A stretch of DNA of 64,000 nucleotides, from assembly GCF_016862555.1 (NCBI RefSeq), contig NZ_BONE01000028.1, forward strand, positions 1 to 64,000. Direction: 5' to 3'. This document shows, in pieces, positions 41,401 to 48,592 of the stretch. The DNA comes from Asanoa siamensis (GTDB lineage: Bacteria > Actinomycetota > Actinomycetes > Mycobacteriales > Micromonosporaceae). Both the position numbers and the translations under genes were made by a program. The notes below the pieces were generated by a model. That model was not told the DNA's origin, searched no databases, and worked only from the letters and a program-made list of their open reading frames with translations. The stretch's first letter is position 1, and each line of letters starts with the position of its first letter.

Positions 41401-44400
41401 GTCGCTGCCGCAGGTTCTGGCCGACCCCGTCCTGACCGATGCGGATCGGGAGTGGATCACCGAAAAGCTCGACCAGGTCGTCACCAACCAACAGGTCGTG
41501 GACGCGGCCCGAGCCAACGCGTACGACAACTTCGCGCTGGTCGTGAAAACCCATCTCGACGATCTGATGATGGATGCCGTCGACAGCGGCATGACCGATC
41601 TGGGACGGCTGTACTTCGCGTCCCCCAGCGACGACGCGCCGTTCCGGCCGGCCTTCCTGGCCACCGCCGGGAGGGCGCTCTACGACCGAGTTCGCGCCAC
41701 GCCGCCCACCGCTCCCGCAGCGGATACCCGGGCAACGCCCGCATCGGCGCCACCTGCCGGCGAGATCCGGGCCGAACACTCAGGCGCCCCCTCGGACCCG
41801 CAGCCGACCGCAGCGTCTGAAAGCGTGCCGGTCGGCAGGGCCGCAGCCCGGCCAACACCGCCGCAGACGAGCGCGCCGGCACTGGAAGAGACGCATCGGC
41901 GGCGCCGAGGGCACCCCTTCTACCCGCCCGCCAAACTCGCGGCCACCATTCCGCCGCTGTACGCCACCGAGAAGCTGGCCGACGGCGACAAGGTCGTCCA
42001 CCTGCACTACTTCGGTGGCAGCAACGACTTCTGGCTCGTCGAATACGACCCGGCCACAGGGGAGGGCTTCGGGTACTCCTGCGTCGGCGGCGACACTGAC
42101 ATGGCCGAATGGGGCTACATCGACCTGCCTGAACTCGAGCGGATCAACAAGGGCCTGCTCATTATCGAGCGCGACCTCCACTGGACCCCCAGACCAGCGC
42201 GTGAACTGAACCTTCCCGGGTGGCGAGCTGACACCGAGCCGACCCTCACGCCTGCTGACGAACCCGCGGACGCGCCGGAGGAATCGACACCCACCCCAGA
42301 AGCACCGCCGCCGGCGCCACGAACTGAGCACAACGCCGACGCGGTAGCCGCCGACGGGCGAGAACCGGCGATGGACGCCGAGCCGACCCGTGTGAGCGAC
42401 GGGCCGGTCGAGACAGCTGCTCCGGTGGTTGAGGAGCCGGCCACCGGCCCGGCCGTTCACACCTTCGCCACGACCATCGAGGCGTACGACGACACGAACT
42501 CGCAGCGCCGCGAGGACATCAGAGACGGCGACGTCCTGGTGATCGAGTCGGAGGGTGTCGTCGGGTTCGTGCTGGCTGCCTGGCCGGTCGCGGTCACGGT
42601 CGAGCGCGGCGAGCTGCACAAGACCGACGGCCCGGCCCGGGAGCACGAGGGCGGTCGTTACGCCGCGAGCGTCGACCTCGCCGCGGAGGCCGCACGTGAG
42701 AAGGGCTTCGCGCTCGACCCGGCCGTCATCCCGCCGGCCGTCGCGGTCGAGCCGGCCACCCCAGTCGAACCTCCTGCTCCTGGCGACCTGGCGGCCGAGT
42801 CTGTGATGCCCGGCGACGAAGCCGAGCCGTCCCCGCCGAGTCCGACGCCCACGTGGGTCGACCAAATCAAGATCAAGGTCGGGCCTCCCACGGTCGTCAC
42901 CGGCACCACCGGGCACCCCCGCGAGGAAGGCCTGCGCGGCCTACTGAAACAGCACCGTTTCCAGTACCGGGGCGGTCAGTGGCGTTACACCGGTCGCTGG
43001 GCCGACCGTGACGCCGCGGTCGCCGATGTCCAGCGCTGGCTGGCCGCCAGGGCCAAGACCGAATCAGGCGCCGTCAAGCTGGCGACCGCGGCCAAGTTTC
43101 CGCCCACAGCCCAGCAACAGCGCATCATCGACGCCTACCTTGCCGGACAGAACATCGTGGTCCAGGCTCTGGCCGGCACTGGCAAGACCAGCACCCTGCA
43201 GATGCTCGCCGCCGCCCGGCCCGCGCGCATCGCGTACATCGCGTTCAACCGGCCCATCGCCGACGAGGCCGCCGCGAAATTCCCGGGCAACGTGGTCGCC
43301 GACACCAGCCACGGGTTCGCCCGCGCAGGCCTGCGAACCAGCCCGCTGCGGAACAAGGTGGCGCGCGTCAACCAGGGCGCTCGTTGGCCGGAGGACTGGG
43401 CGCGGATCCTCGACATCCGGGACATCCCACAGGGCGACGACGTGGTCGAGGCCGAATCACAGGCCCACATGGTGATGGCCACCATCAAGAATTTCCGGGA
43501 GAGCGCGGCCGGCACCCTCGGCCCTCAGCACCTGCCGGGGAACCTGCGTGAACCGGGCGCCGGCCCGCTCGGCGACAGGATCCTCGAGTACGCGCGTCGC
43601 GCCTGGGCGGACATCACCGATCCCGACGGCGAGCTGCTGTTCGAGCACGACGACTACCTGAAGATCTGGGCACTGGGCAACCCCCGGATGCCCTACGAGG
43701 TGATCTTCTTCGACGAGGCCCAGGACATCAACGACGTACTGCGCAAGGTCATCCAGGACCAGCCGGTTCCGACCGTCGTGGTGGGCGACTCCAACCAGTC
43801 GATCTACGGGTTTAGAGGCGCGATCGACGCGCTGAGCCGCTGGCCCGGCGACATCACGCTGCCACTGACTCAGAGTTGGCGCTTCGGCCCGCAGATCGCC
43901 GCAGTCGGCAACGACTTCCTCCGGCTGCTCAAGTCGCCGTACCTGCTGACCGGCAACCCTGGCATGACCAGCACGGTCGGGTTCGTCGACCAGCCCGACG
44001 CGGTACTCGCCCGGACCAACGCCGGCGCAGTCGCCGCGGTGTTCGACGCCTTCGACGACGGCCGCCAGGTCGCCCTCGCCGGCGGCGGCCGCGAGATCCG
44101 CGACATCGCCAAGGCCGCCCAGAACCTGCAAAACGGGCGCCGCACCACGCACCCCGAGTTGTCGCGGTTTCCCGACTGGGACGCCGTCCAGGAGTACGTC
44201 GAGAACGACGAGAACGCCCAGTCGCTGCGAGCTTTCGTTCGCCTCATCGACCGGCGCGGCGCCGCCCAGCTCATCCAGATGGCTGGCGACCTGGTCCCGG
44301 AAGAGGCGACCCGGGCGGACGGCACACCGGCGTACGACGTGATCGTCTCGACGGTGCACAAGAGCAAAGGGCGGGAGTGGCCACGAGTTCGGATCGCCGA

Positions 44401-47400
44401 GGACTTCCCAGCGCCGGAAGAGGACCAGAGCACCGGCAAGGTGCGCCTGCCTGACCCCGAGGAACTGCGGCTGGCGTACGTCGCGGCCACGAGGGCCCGC
44501 GAGACGGTGGAGCTCGGCGGACTGTCCTGGATCCGTGACCTCCCACCCGAGCTCACCGATGCCCTCAGCAAGCGACCGGCGCGCCGCGAGGTGCACACGG
44601 TGCCCGCCACCACGACAAGTCAGGGCCCAGAATCCAACCCGCTCGCGGCAGCGGCGGCGCCGATCGTCCAGGCCAGTGAGTCGGACGTCCTTGATCCGCA
44701 GCCGGCCAACGCTCCCCGCCCGAGCCCGGCCGCACCCGCCGCCGCGGCAACTCAGGAGTCGCTGTTCGACAGCAGCGCGGAGGCCCGCCTCCTGCAACGC
44801 GTCGCCGCCCGGATGCCCGCGAACCCCGTCACCCGAACAGACGACAACCAGCCGGCAGTGCTGCTCACCGCCGTGGCGACCGGCACCTACGGCCAGGTGC
44901 ACGGCGTCGACGGCAACGGCCAGCCGATCACCGGCGAAGGATACGTGCTGGACGCTAAGCCCTGGCGCGGCGGCATCCGCGGCCGGGGCGACGACCGGGC
45001 CGTAGTGGTGCGGCTGGCTGACCTTCCCGACGGCCCCGAGGCGACCACTGTCCAGACCGATGTGGACGGCCGGTTGATCGTCCTGCAGCCGCCGGAAGGC
45101 AAACCGGCCGGCGAGGCCGAGCCATGGACGCGGATGCCCCAGGAACAGCAGATCCTCGCCGCCCGATCGGTGCTCGGGCTCGCGGTCCAGGTCATCGACG
45201 GGCCGCACAACGAACTGTGGCGAGTCGAGGGATGCCCGGAGCAGATCGGGGGAGAGGTCGCGTGGTGGCTGTTCGGCGGCCGCTACGGATCCTGGGAAGG
45301 CAGGGCCCGGCCAGTCTTCCAGCAGCGACGGATCGACGAGGCCATCGCCGCCGGCCGCCTGGCCGCCGATTGGTCAGCGTCAGCGGCTCAGAGCACGGCA
45401 GAACACGAATCTCAGGCCACCGAGCCGTCGGCTGCCCTGGCCGACGATGCCGGGACGGAGGCGAGTCTGACCAACGAGCCTACGGCGCCGGACGAAGAGG
45501 TCAGCGCTGCTCGCCAGGCCCGCCTGGCGAAGGCGCTCGACGACTTCGGCCCCCGCTACACCAGCACCACAACCAAGGGTTACCTCGGCGACGGGTCAGT
45601 CGTGCGCTATGTCATCGACGGGCACATTGAGGAGCGGGTCAGCGAGGCGGAACGCCGTTGGATGAAGGAGTACCTCGACGCTCACCGCGAAATCCTGACG
45701 GCAACGCCGCTGCGCCCCGAGGACCTGGACGCCCGAGACCGGGCCGCCTCCGACTCGCTAGCCGAGCGCGCCGCCCGGGCGGTCGAGGAAGGACGCTTCG
45801 AGGAAGCCCTGAACATCATCGACGAGGCCGAGCCGCTCTACAGCCACGTCGACGAGTGGCCCGCATACCGGATCTGGGTAACTGAGGCGGCTGCAGCGGC
45901 GGAGCAATCCGACGAACCCACGCTCGAGGCGCCCGGGGTCGGCGAGCCAGCGTCTGACGGCCCCGACAACGATGAACCGCCAGCGGTGCCCGTCGCGCCA
46001 CCGCTCGTAGAACTCGTTGCCCCAACTGAAGCAGTAGCTGGAATGACCACGATGCAGCGGTACGCCGCTAGCACCCTGGCGCAGGCGCAAACACCGTACA
46101 GCCGTCCGGAGTCGAGGCTGAGCGTCTATTGGCAGATTCCGGCCAGCGAGGTGGCCGGGTTGCCCGATGAGGTGCGCAACGGGTTGCTCGCCGACCTGCA
46201 GGGCATCATGGCGTCCGGCGAACCGCGCCAACGGTCCGCCGCACGTCGGCAACTCGACCGCTGGACGGGTGTCGATGCTGGGCACAGCGAGGCCCAGGCG
46301 GAAGCACTGGCGAGCGCCGGGAGTACGTCGCATCGGAAGGACTCCGCCAGGGTGGATGCCTACGGACGGATGTCGGCGGCCGAGTACGCGGCGCTGGAGC
46401 CGGTACACCGCGACGCAATCGAGGCCGACCTACAGGCGATCGCGGACAGCGGCGCCACCCGGACGATCCCACACAACCGCACCAGCATGGGCACGACGAT
46501 ACGAGGCGTGACCGCGAACCACGTCCACGCGGCCAAGGTCATCCTGGGCCGGATCACCGCCGGCCCGAAGCCCTTCACCAGCAACGCCTCGATGGTCGGC
46601 AAAGGCGTCTTCGCCACGAACCTCAATCCCGGTGACCGCGTTGTGCTATCCGGCAGGGAAGTCACCGTCGACCGGGTCGGACTCGACGGCAAGGTGTACC
46701 TCCGCGGCGGACGCACGCTGCCCGAACGCAGCCACAAGCTGGCCGAAGCCGGTCCTGATCCGGTCGCCCCACCCGCCGCTTCCCAGCGAGACCAACCGGC
46801 CAACCAGGCCGGTGAAACGAACCCCCACTCGGACGGGCCAGCAGAACAGCCCGACCACGGCGACCGCAACCCCGAGGAACCGAACGGCGAACCCGTCGAA
46901 CTCACCGCCCGGGAACAGGCCATCATCCGCAACGCCGTGGCCGACCACGCCGCCGGCTACTACGGCGGCCCGCTCGCGTTGCCGCGCTCCGATGTGCCCC
47001 GCCACATCGCCGACGGACACCTCGAGGAGCTGGAGGCCGTGCACGGTCGGGACCTCATCTGGGAAGCCGTCGCGGCGGTGATCGACTCCGACACCACCGT
47101 GCTGCACCGCACCCATGATGAGCGGGAACAGCGCCGCCTCGGACGGCAAGCACAGGCAGAAGACTTCTCCCGACAGGCGCTGGCGGCGTTCAAGCAGGAG
47201 GACTACGACCAAGCCATGGCATTAGCCGAACAGGGCGAGATGATCGACCCGCTCTACCGACCTAGCCGAAGCGAACGGCGTCCCAACGGGATGAGCTGGA
47301 CCGACATACGCAGCGCGATCAGCCGCCGCCGCGGCGGACAGCCGCAGCCGCCCGCGCCTGGCCTGGAACATCCAGCCCTTGCCGATGCTCCAGCAGCGCC

Positions 47401-47536
47401 GGCGACCCCGTCGCGGCTGGCGCGGCTGGACACCGCCACGGCCGTGCCCTCCGGGCCGGTCACGCCAGCCCGGCAACTCGGCGCGCACTCGAGTTGCGCA
47501 TCGACAGCGGTCGGACGGAGTGGGCCGAATGTCTGA
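35498..47536 (+). CDS. Giant DarB-like methyltransferase/helicase with UvrD-like helicase
   Basis: 4,012 residues from ATG at 35498. Order: NQLSLDFLWG motif; zinc ribbon Cys150/Cys153/Cys172/His175; N6-adenine methyltransferase with EPGCGAGNF (about 369) and GNVPFGD (429-435); SF2/SNF2-type helicase with GAGKTA (about 1073), DESH (1232-1235) and QREGRIDRRGNQ (about 1576); coiled coil (about 1740-1880); acidic/proline linker; DUF2958-like domain LYATEKLADGDKVV to YIDLPELE (about 2145-2230); SF1 UvrD/Rep-like helicase with AGTGKTST (about 2560), FFDEAQD, GDSNQSIYGFRGA, TVHKSKGREWP and AYVAATRARE (about 2993); then a 1,000-residue tail with two small TPR-like segments. The first two domains match the layout of phage P1 DarB, an antirestriction protein. 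The start is uncertain because 35,604-35,897 codes better in another frame. Confidence 0.8.
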   Translation: MARRRREENPNQLSLDFLWGAEPEQLHRAERKPEPDESVRPQGADVLAAAPADPVRPDREPDEFLRGDGGGASPADRRIGGRDRQPDPVDRGLHGQPRPAERSQAGSRDGGAPGDAAPAGDDGSSDGRSDRELIAAVAEQRLPHPNPHSCTHCTNRATLQLTLPTGDQVTVCRPHARLYRVDPAVAPLTSPAIDSALTPALLPSPEPTIADWTDPAIRLAPDAGAGMGPSSGAPAPGLVADQHVPAAVPGFRPRSQDDLAPSGEMARIRANLAALRTLRAIQADQRPATAEEQSVLGRWSGWGAVPAALDPDNEKFAWVRETLGEFLDERELAAARRTVINAHYTDLALVQAVWDGMARLGFAGGQVLEPGCGAGNFIAAAPDAAEITGVELDPTTAAIAAALHPRARVLAESFADTRVTTGSFDAVVGNVPFGDVRLHDKRDNLGNHSIHNHFILKALRATRPGGLVAVITSAYTMDAANPGARREMQQMGDLVGAVRLPSKAHARAAGTDALTDVLVFRRREADRSAAPFDWEYTNPLDVDGTTVRINSYFTDHPERILGRIVVGDGLYRRDEVAVSGDPATAPFQLRDALAQIAEQASDTDLTMSPGSSAPVEVRAAAQLPDSVTRPDGYLRANDDGTFSRLDDGAWESYAPAKTQSAELRALIGLRDTAVSLLEAEAASLDDTPQIDRLRGLLNYRYDVYQARFGPINRFTDSPRRRKDKDTGKMVPALDEETGEQLMNRKRPPQGGFRHDPFAPVVRALEVFNEETQTGEKADIFRQRVVSPRPPRLGADTPADALAICLDEYGEVRLATVAWLLGVDEDEARRALGTLVYDDPATNRLEPAAAYLSGDVKTKLATARNAADEDERYAVNVQALTDVVPPDLTAGEISDTGAVKMGAPWIGDEYVQQFLQEILEDPTVKVEHGGGGMWTVHSDNNNSVLARSTWGTDRRSAAEIAQHILEQREFVIKDTVSRNPKRTVVNLDAVMAATEKAVEMRERFADWVWEDPTRAATLVARYNDIFQRYVLRNYDDLKLSLPGLAHAFKPDAHQVAGVARIIHEPAVGLYHAVGAGKTATMIMGAMELRRLGLVRKPVVVVPNQLLDQWTREFLRLYPQAKILAASTEDLEKDRRRLMVARMATGDWDAVILTESAFEMLPMSAEAEQAYIDEQMAQLDAQISEARENGQELTLKRLETKKANREQRLEERLDNDKDAGIWWELTGIDYIFRDESHRDKNLRTVSNVPGMSIKGSQRATQMDMKLGWLRDHNPRWGTRATGTPLANSIVEMYTEFRFLRPDLMEQQGIIDVDSWLATYAEGKVIIEVTPDGGGLRNKTRLDFVNLDKLVTSLHVFADVKTKDDLNLARPPLALRADGQRLPEMVVVPPSDALLEKVAELVDRAAKLKGKRPEKGDDNILKIVAEGSAAALDLRLVGLTTDEIQKLDVAADRVAGYYHANKDRIYLGPDGEPHPNPGALQQVFCDLGTPSKKDPTRWTAYGALRQKLVDRGVPREAIRFIHEAEDDRARAELFASCRDGRTAVLISSTEKGGTGVNAQDRMLVLHHLDTPYRPCDLEQREGRIDRRGNQNEEIRIERYVTERSLDAFKWQKVAYKATLAERVLTGRAGPRTEDIGDVTLSYEEMKAASTGNPLLVDHAKAKVELTRLDRLERGYHRSQSQLRWTITKNRQDIVISRATITEVDAAIERRVDTRGDAFAITVRGTRYTKRGEANERLRNVLGLVLADPRSRSGPAVEIGEISGFAITATVTKIVVGDGRKELIHYEDAVYLQLTDVPSSGMNITQDALKKGDIVARLENRLGRLEAVRSDAEANITRYEAEIRRAEDDLAKPFRHAAALDEARARFRQLDIEVVAFAAASEAEANSAPGDDSDDDSDGEEQASEEPAEDAGRAYGPGVGARGSAVYGRGGGPGTSPGPRHQPTAPRTGPGMDRSGENASHANTEAAASAPPSLPQVLADPVLTDADREWITEKLDQVVTNQQVVDAARANAYDNFALVVKTHLDDLMMDAVDSGMTDLGRLYFASPSDDAPFRPAFLATAGRALYDRVRATPPTAPAADTRATPASAPPAGEIRAEHSGAPSDPQPTAASESVPVGRAAARPTPPQTSAPALEETHRRRRGHPFYPPAKLAATIPPLYATEKLADGDKVVHLHYFGGSNDFWLVEYDPATGEGFGYSCVGGDTDMAEWGYIDLPELERINKGLLIIERDLHWTPRPARELNLPGWRADTEPTLTPADEPADAPEESTPTPEAPPPAPRTEHNADAVAADGREPAMDAEPTRVSDGPVETAAPVVEEPATGPAVHTFATTIEAYDDTNSQRREDIRDGDVLVIESEGVVGFVLAAWPVAVTVERGELHKTDGPAREHEGGRYAASVDLAAEAAREKGFALDPAVIPPAVAVEPATPVEPPAPGDLAAESVMPGDEAEPSPPSPTPTWVDQIKIKVGPPTVVTGTTGHPREEGLRGLLKQHRFQYRGGQWRYTGRWADRDAAVADVQRWLAARAKTESGAVKLATAAKFPPTAQQQRIIDAYLAGQNIVVQALAGTGKTSTLQMLAAARPARIAYIAFNRPIADEAAAKFPGNVVADTSHGFARAGLRTSPLRNKVARVNQGARWPEDWARILDIRDIPQGDDVVEAESQAHMVMATIKNFRESAAGTLGPQHLPGNLREPGAGPLGDRILEYARRAWADITDPDGELLFEHDDYLKIWALGNPRMPYEVIFFDEAQDINDVLRKVIQDQPVPTVVVGDSNQSIYGFRGAIDALSRWPGDITLPLTQSWRFGPQIAAVGNDFLRLLKSPYLLTGNPGMTSTVGFVDQPDAVLARTNAGAVAAVFDAFDDGRQVALAGGGREIRDIAKAAQNLQNGRRTTHPELSRFPDWDAVQEYVENDENAQSLRAFVRLIDRRGAAQLIQMAGDLVPEEATRADGTPAYDVIVSTVHKSKGREWPRVRIAEDFPAPEEDQSTGKVRLPDPEELRLAYVAATRARETVELGGLSWIRDLPPELTDALSKRPARREVHTVPATTTSQGPESNPLAAAAAPIVQASESDVLDPQPANAPRPSPAAPAAAATQESLFDSSAEARLLQRVAARMPANPVTRTDDNQPAVLLTAVATGTYGQVHGVDGNGQPITGEGYVLDAKPWRGGIRGRGDDRAVVVRLADLPDGPEATTVQTDVDGRLIVLQPPEGKPAGEAEPWTRMPQEQQILAARSVLGLAVQVIDGPHNELWRVEGCPEQIGGEVAWWLFGGRYGSWEGRARPVFQQRRIDEAIAAGRLAADWSASAAQSTAEHESQATEPSAALADDAGTEASLTNEPTAPDEEVSAARQARLAKALDDFGPRYTSTTTKGYLGDGSVVRYVIDGHIEERVSEAERRWMKEYLDAHREILTATPLRPEDLDARDRAASDSLAERAARAVEEGRFEEALNIIDEAEPLYSHVDEWPAYRIWVTEAAAAAEQSDEPTLEAPGVGEPASDGPDNDEPPAVPVAPPLVELVAPTEAVAGMTTMQRYAASTLAQAQTPYSRPESRLSVYWQIPASEVAGLPDEVRNGLLADLQGIMASGEPRQRSAARRQLDRWTGVDAGHSEAQAEALASAGSTSHRKDSARVDAYGRMSAAEYAALEPVHRDAIEADLQAIADSGATRTIPHNRTSMGTTIRGVTANHVHAAKVILGRITAGPKPFTSNASMVGKGVFATNLNPGDRVVLSGREVTVDRVGLDGKVYLRGGRTLPERSHKLAEAGPDPVAPPAASQRDQPANQAGETNPHSDGPAEQPDHGDRNPEEPNGEPVELTAREQAIIRNAVADHAAGYYGGPLALPRSDVPRHIADGHLEELEAVHGRDLIWEAVAAVIDSDTTVLHRTHDEREQRRLGRQAQAEDFSRQALAAFKQEDYDQAMALAEQGEMIDPLYRPSRSERRPNGMSWTDIRSAISRRRGGQPQPPAPGLEHPALADAPAAPATPSRLARLDTATAVPSGPVTPARQLGAHSSCASTAVGRSGPNV
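35604..35897 (+). CDS. Small conserved-looking protein nested in the giant gene
   Basis: 97 residues in a different frame from the giant protein. It has strong third-position G/C and a sensible sequence (NQYGRRAQTYWQQHLPTQYA, then FFEEMGEALAQQIDELADAI, MANLGRLNGARQEAEMEVL), while the giant frame over the same bases is Asp/Gly/Arg noise. Small proteins of this type (YGRRAQ...HLP...A) are common upstream of helicase genes in actinobacterial mobile elements. Ribosome-binding site is weak (GGAGAGG, 13 nt away). Either the two proteins are encoded in overlapping frames, or the giant protein is made by frameshifting from this one. Confidence 0.6.
   Translation: MNQYGRRAQTYWQQHLPTQYAQIANPTSFFEEMGEALAQQIDELADAIANRTPSTGDFMANLGRLNGARQEAEMEVLREMLPQPETTAAQTDEATVS
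45989..46037. repeat. 49-bp repeat, copy B
   Basis: Copy of 13,335-13,383 with one mismatch, same orientation, here coding on the plus strand for a linker (APPLVELVAPTEAV, residues about 3498-3513 of the giant protein). See copy A. Confidence 0.85.
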
Positions 47537-47622
47537 GCGTCATCACCTCATGGCCCGACGGCCACAGAAAGGCGGCAACCCGGCGTCGCCCCGGCCGGCA
47601 GGCTGGGCGCCCCGCCCAACGG

Positions 47623-48378
47623 TCAGGGCAGCAGACTGGCCGCGATCAATGCGCCGGCAACGAGGCCCGGCCCGAGAATGACCTGGTCGCCGCGATGGCG
47701 CCGCCGAGCCAACGCCCACACTGCAGCCAGCAGGAACGCCAGCCACACGCCGGCGTACACGGCTGTCCAACTCACCCAACCGGTGACGAGCCCGGTGGAG
47801 AAGGCGAGCTTGACGTCGCCCCACCCCATCATCCTTGGCCGCACCAGCGCGACCAGACCGAAGACAGCCGTGACGAGCACGCCGGCCAGCGTCCCCCGTA
47901 TCCAGTCGGCACCACGATCCTCGACGAGCGCCACGACACCAAGCGCGGCTAACAACCCGCCCGCAGTCAGCCCCGTCAGGACATTCGGCAATCGACGCAC
48001 GACACCGTCAACCGAGGCCAGCATCACGCCGAGGCCCGCGAACCAGACGTAGGCCGCAAGCTCCCACCCCGCACGATGAGAGACGTACAGGACGATGCCA
48101 GCCGCCAACGCGGCCAACTCCACCGATCCGGCTGGCGCGCCGACCCGCTCCCGACAGGAGGGGCAGCGGGCCGAGGGAAGGAACGCGGTCGATCGCCACG
48201 GGTACGCCAGCGGGTGCGCGCAGTGGTCGCAGGAGCGGCGCCAAGGTTCGCCGACCGGGACCGCGAAGAACGCTACCGCCGCCCGCAACGGTGGCGTGAT
48301 CGCCGCCACCAGCCACCACGATGCCGGCAACCTGGCCCTTCGCTCGGCCATCCGAACATTTCCATCTTCCAGTGCCAT
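47623..48378 (-). CDS. Prepilin peptidase (A24 family)
   Basis: 251 residues. Catalytic aspartates are in LASVDGVVRRLPN (Asp124) and GWGDVKLAF (Asp188, the GxGD motif). An N-terminal zinc-type pair CDHC...CPSC (Cys50, 53, 72, 75) is as in full PilD-type enzymes, here without a recognisable N-methyltransferase activity motif. Six or more membrane helices. It would cut the Flp-like prepilin encoded at 53,414. Start unsettled: ATG at 48378 or 48351, or GTG at 48387. It lies after a strong terminator, so it probably has its own promoter in the 200-nt gap, and converges with the giant gene. Confidence 0.85.
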   Translation of the reverse strand: MALEDGNVRMAERRARLPASWWLVAAITPPLRAAVAFFAVPVGEPWRRSCDHCAHPLAYPWRSTAFLPSARCPSCRERVGAPAGSVELAALAAGIVLYVSHRAGWELAAYVWFAGLGVMLASVDGVVRRLPNVLTGLTAGGLLAALGVVALVEDRGADWIRGTLAGVLVTAVFGLVALVRPRMMGWGDVKLAFSTGLVTGWVSWTAVYAGVWLAFLLAAVWALARRRHRGDQVILGPGLVAGALIAASLLP

Positions 48379-48474
48379 TCGCGCCACCCCCGGACGCGCA
48401 AGCCTAGATACCCGAGGTAGACGGCGCCAAGCAGCGGCTCGGGCGTTCTACACGCAGGGTTGGTGCAAGGAAAA

Positions 48475-48495
48475 ACGGCCCCGCAAGGGGGCCGT
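48475..48495 (-). terminator. Rho-independent terminator of the pilus operon
   Basis: Stem ACGGCCCC/GGGGCCGT with a 5-nt loop; on the minus strand it is followed directly by TTTTT. It ends the leftward transcript whose last gene stops at 48593. A second small hairpin CCAGGG/CCCTGG lies at 48,500-48,517. Confidence 0.85.
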
Positions 48496-48592
48496 CGGGC
48501 CAGGGCATAAACCCTGGCGGGGTAACGACACGATAGCACTTTGGCGCGGCGCGGAACAAGCGCGTTGAGCGGGTCCCCGCTGGCTCTTTGGG

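Noticed and set aside
48500-48590. Possible tRNA or structured RNA next to the pilus terminator
   Set aside because: Only a small CCAGGG/CCCTGG hairpin is present; no acceptor stem or conserved loops.
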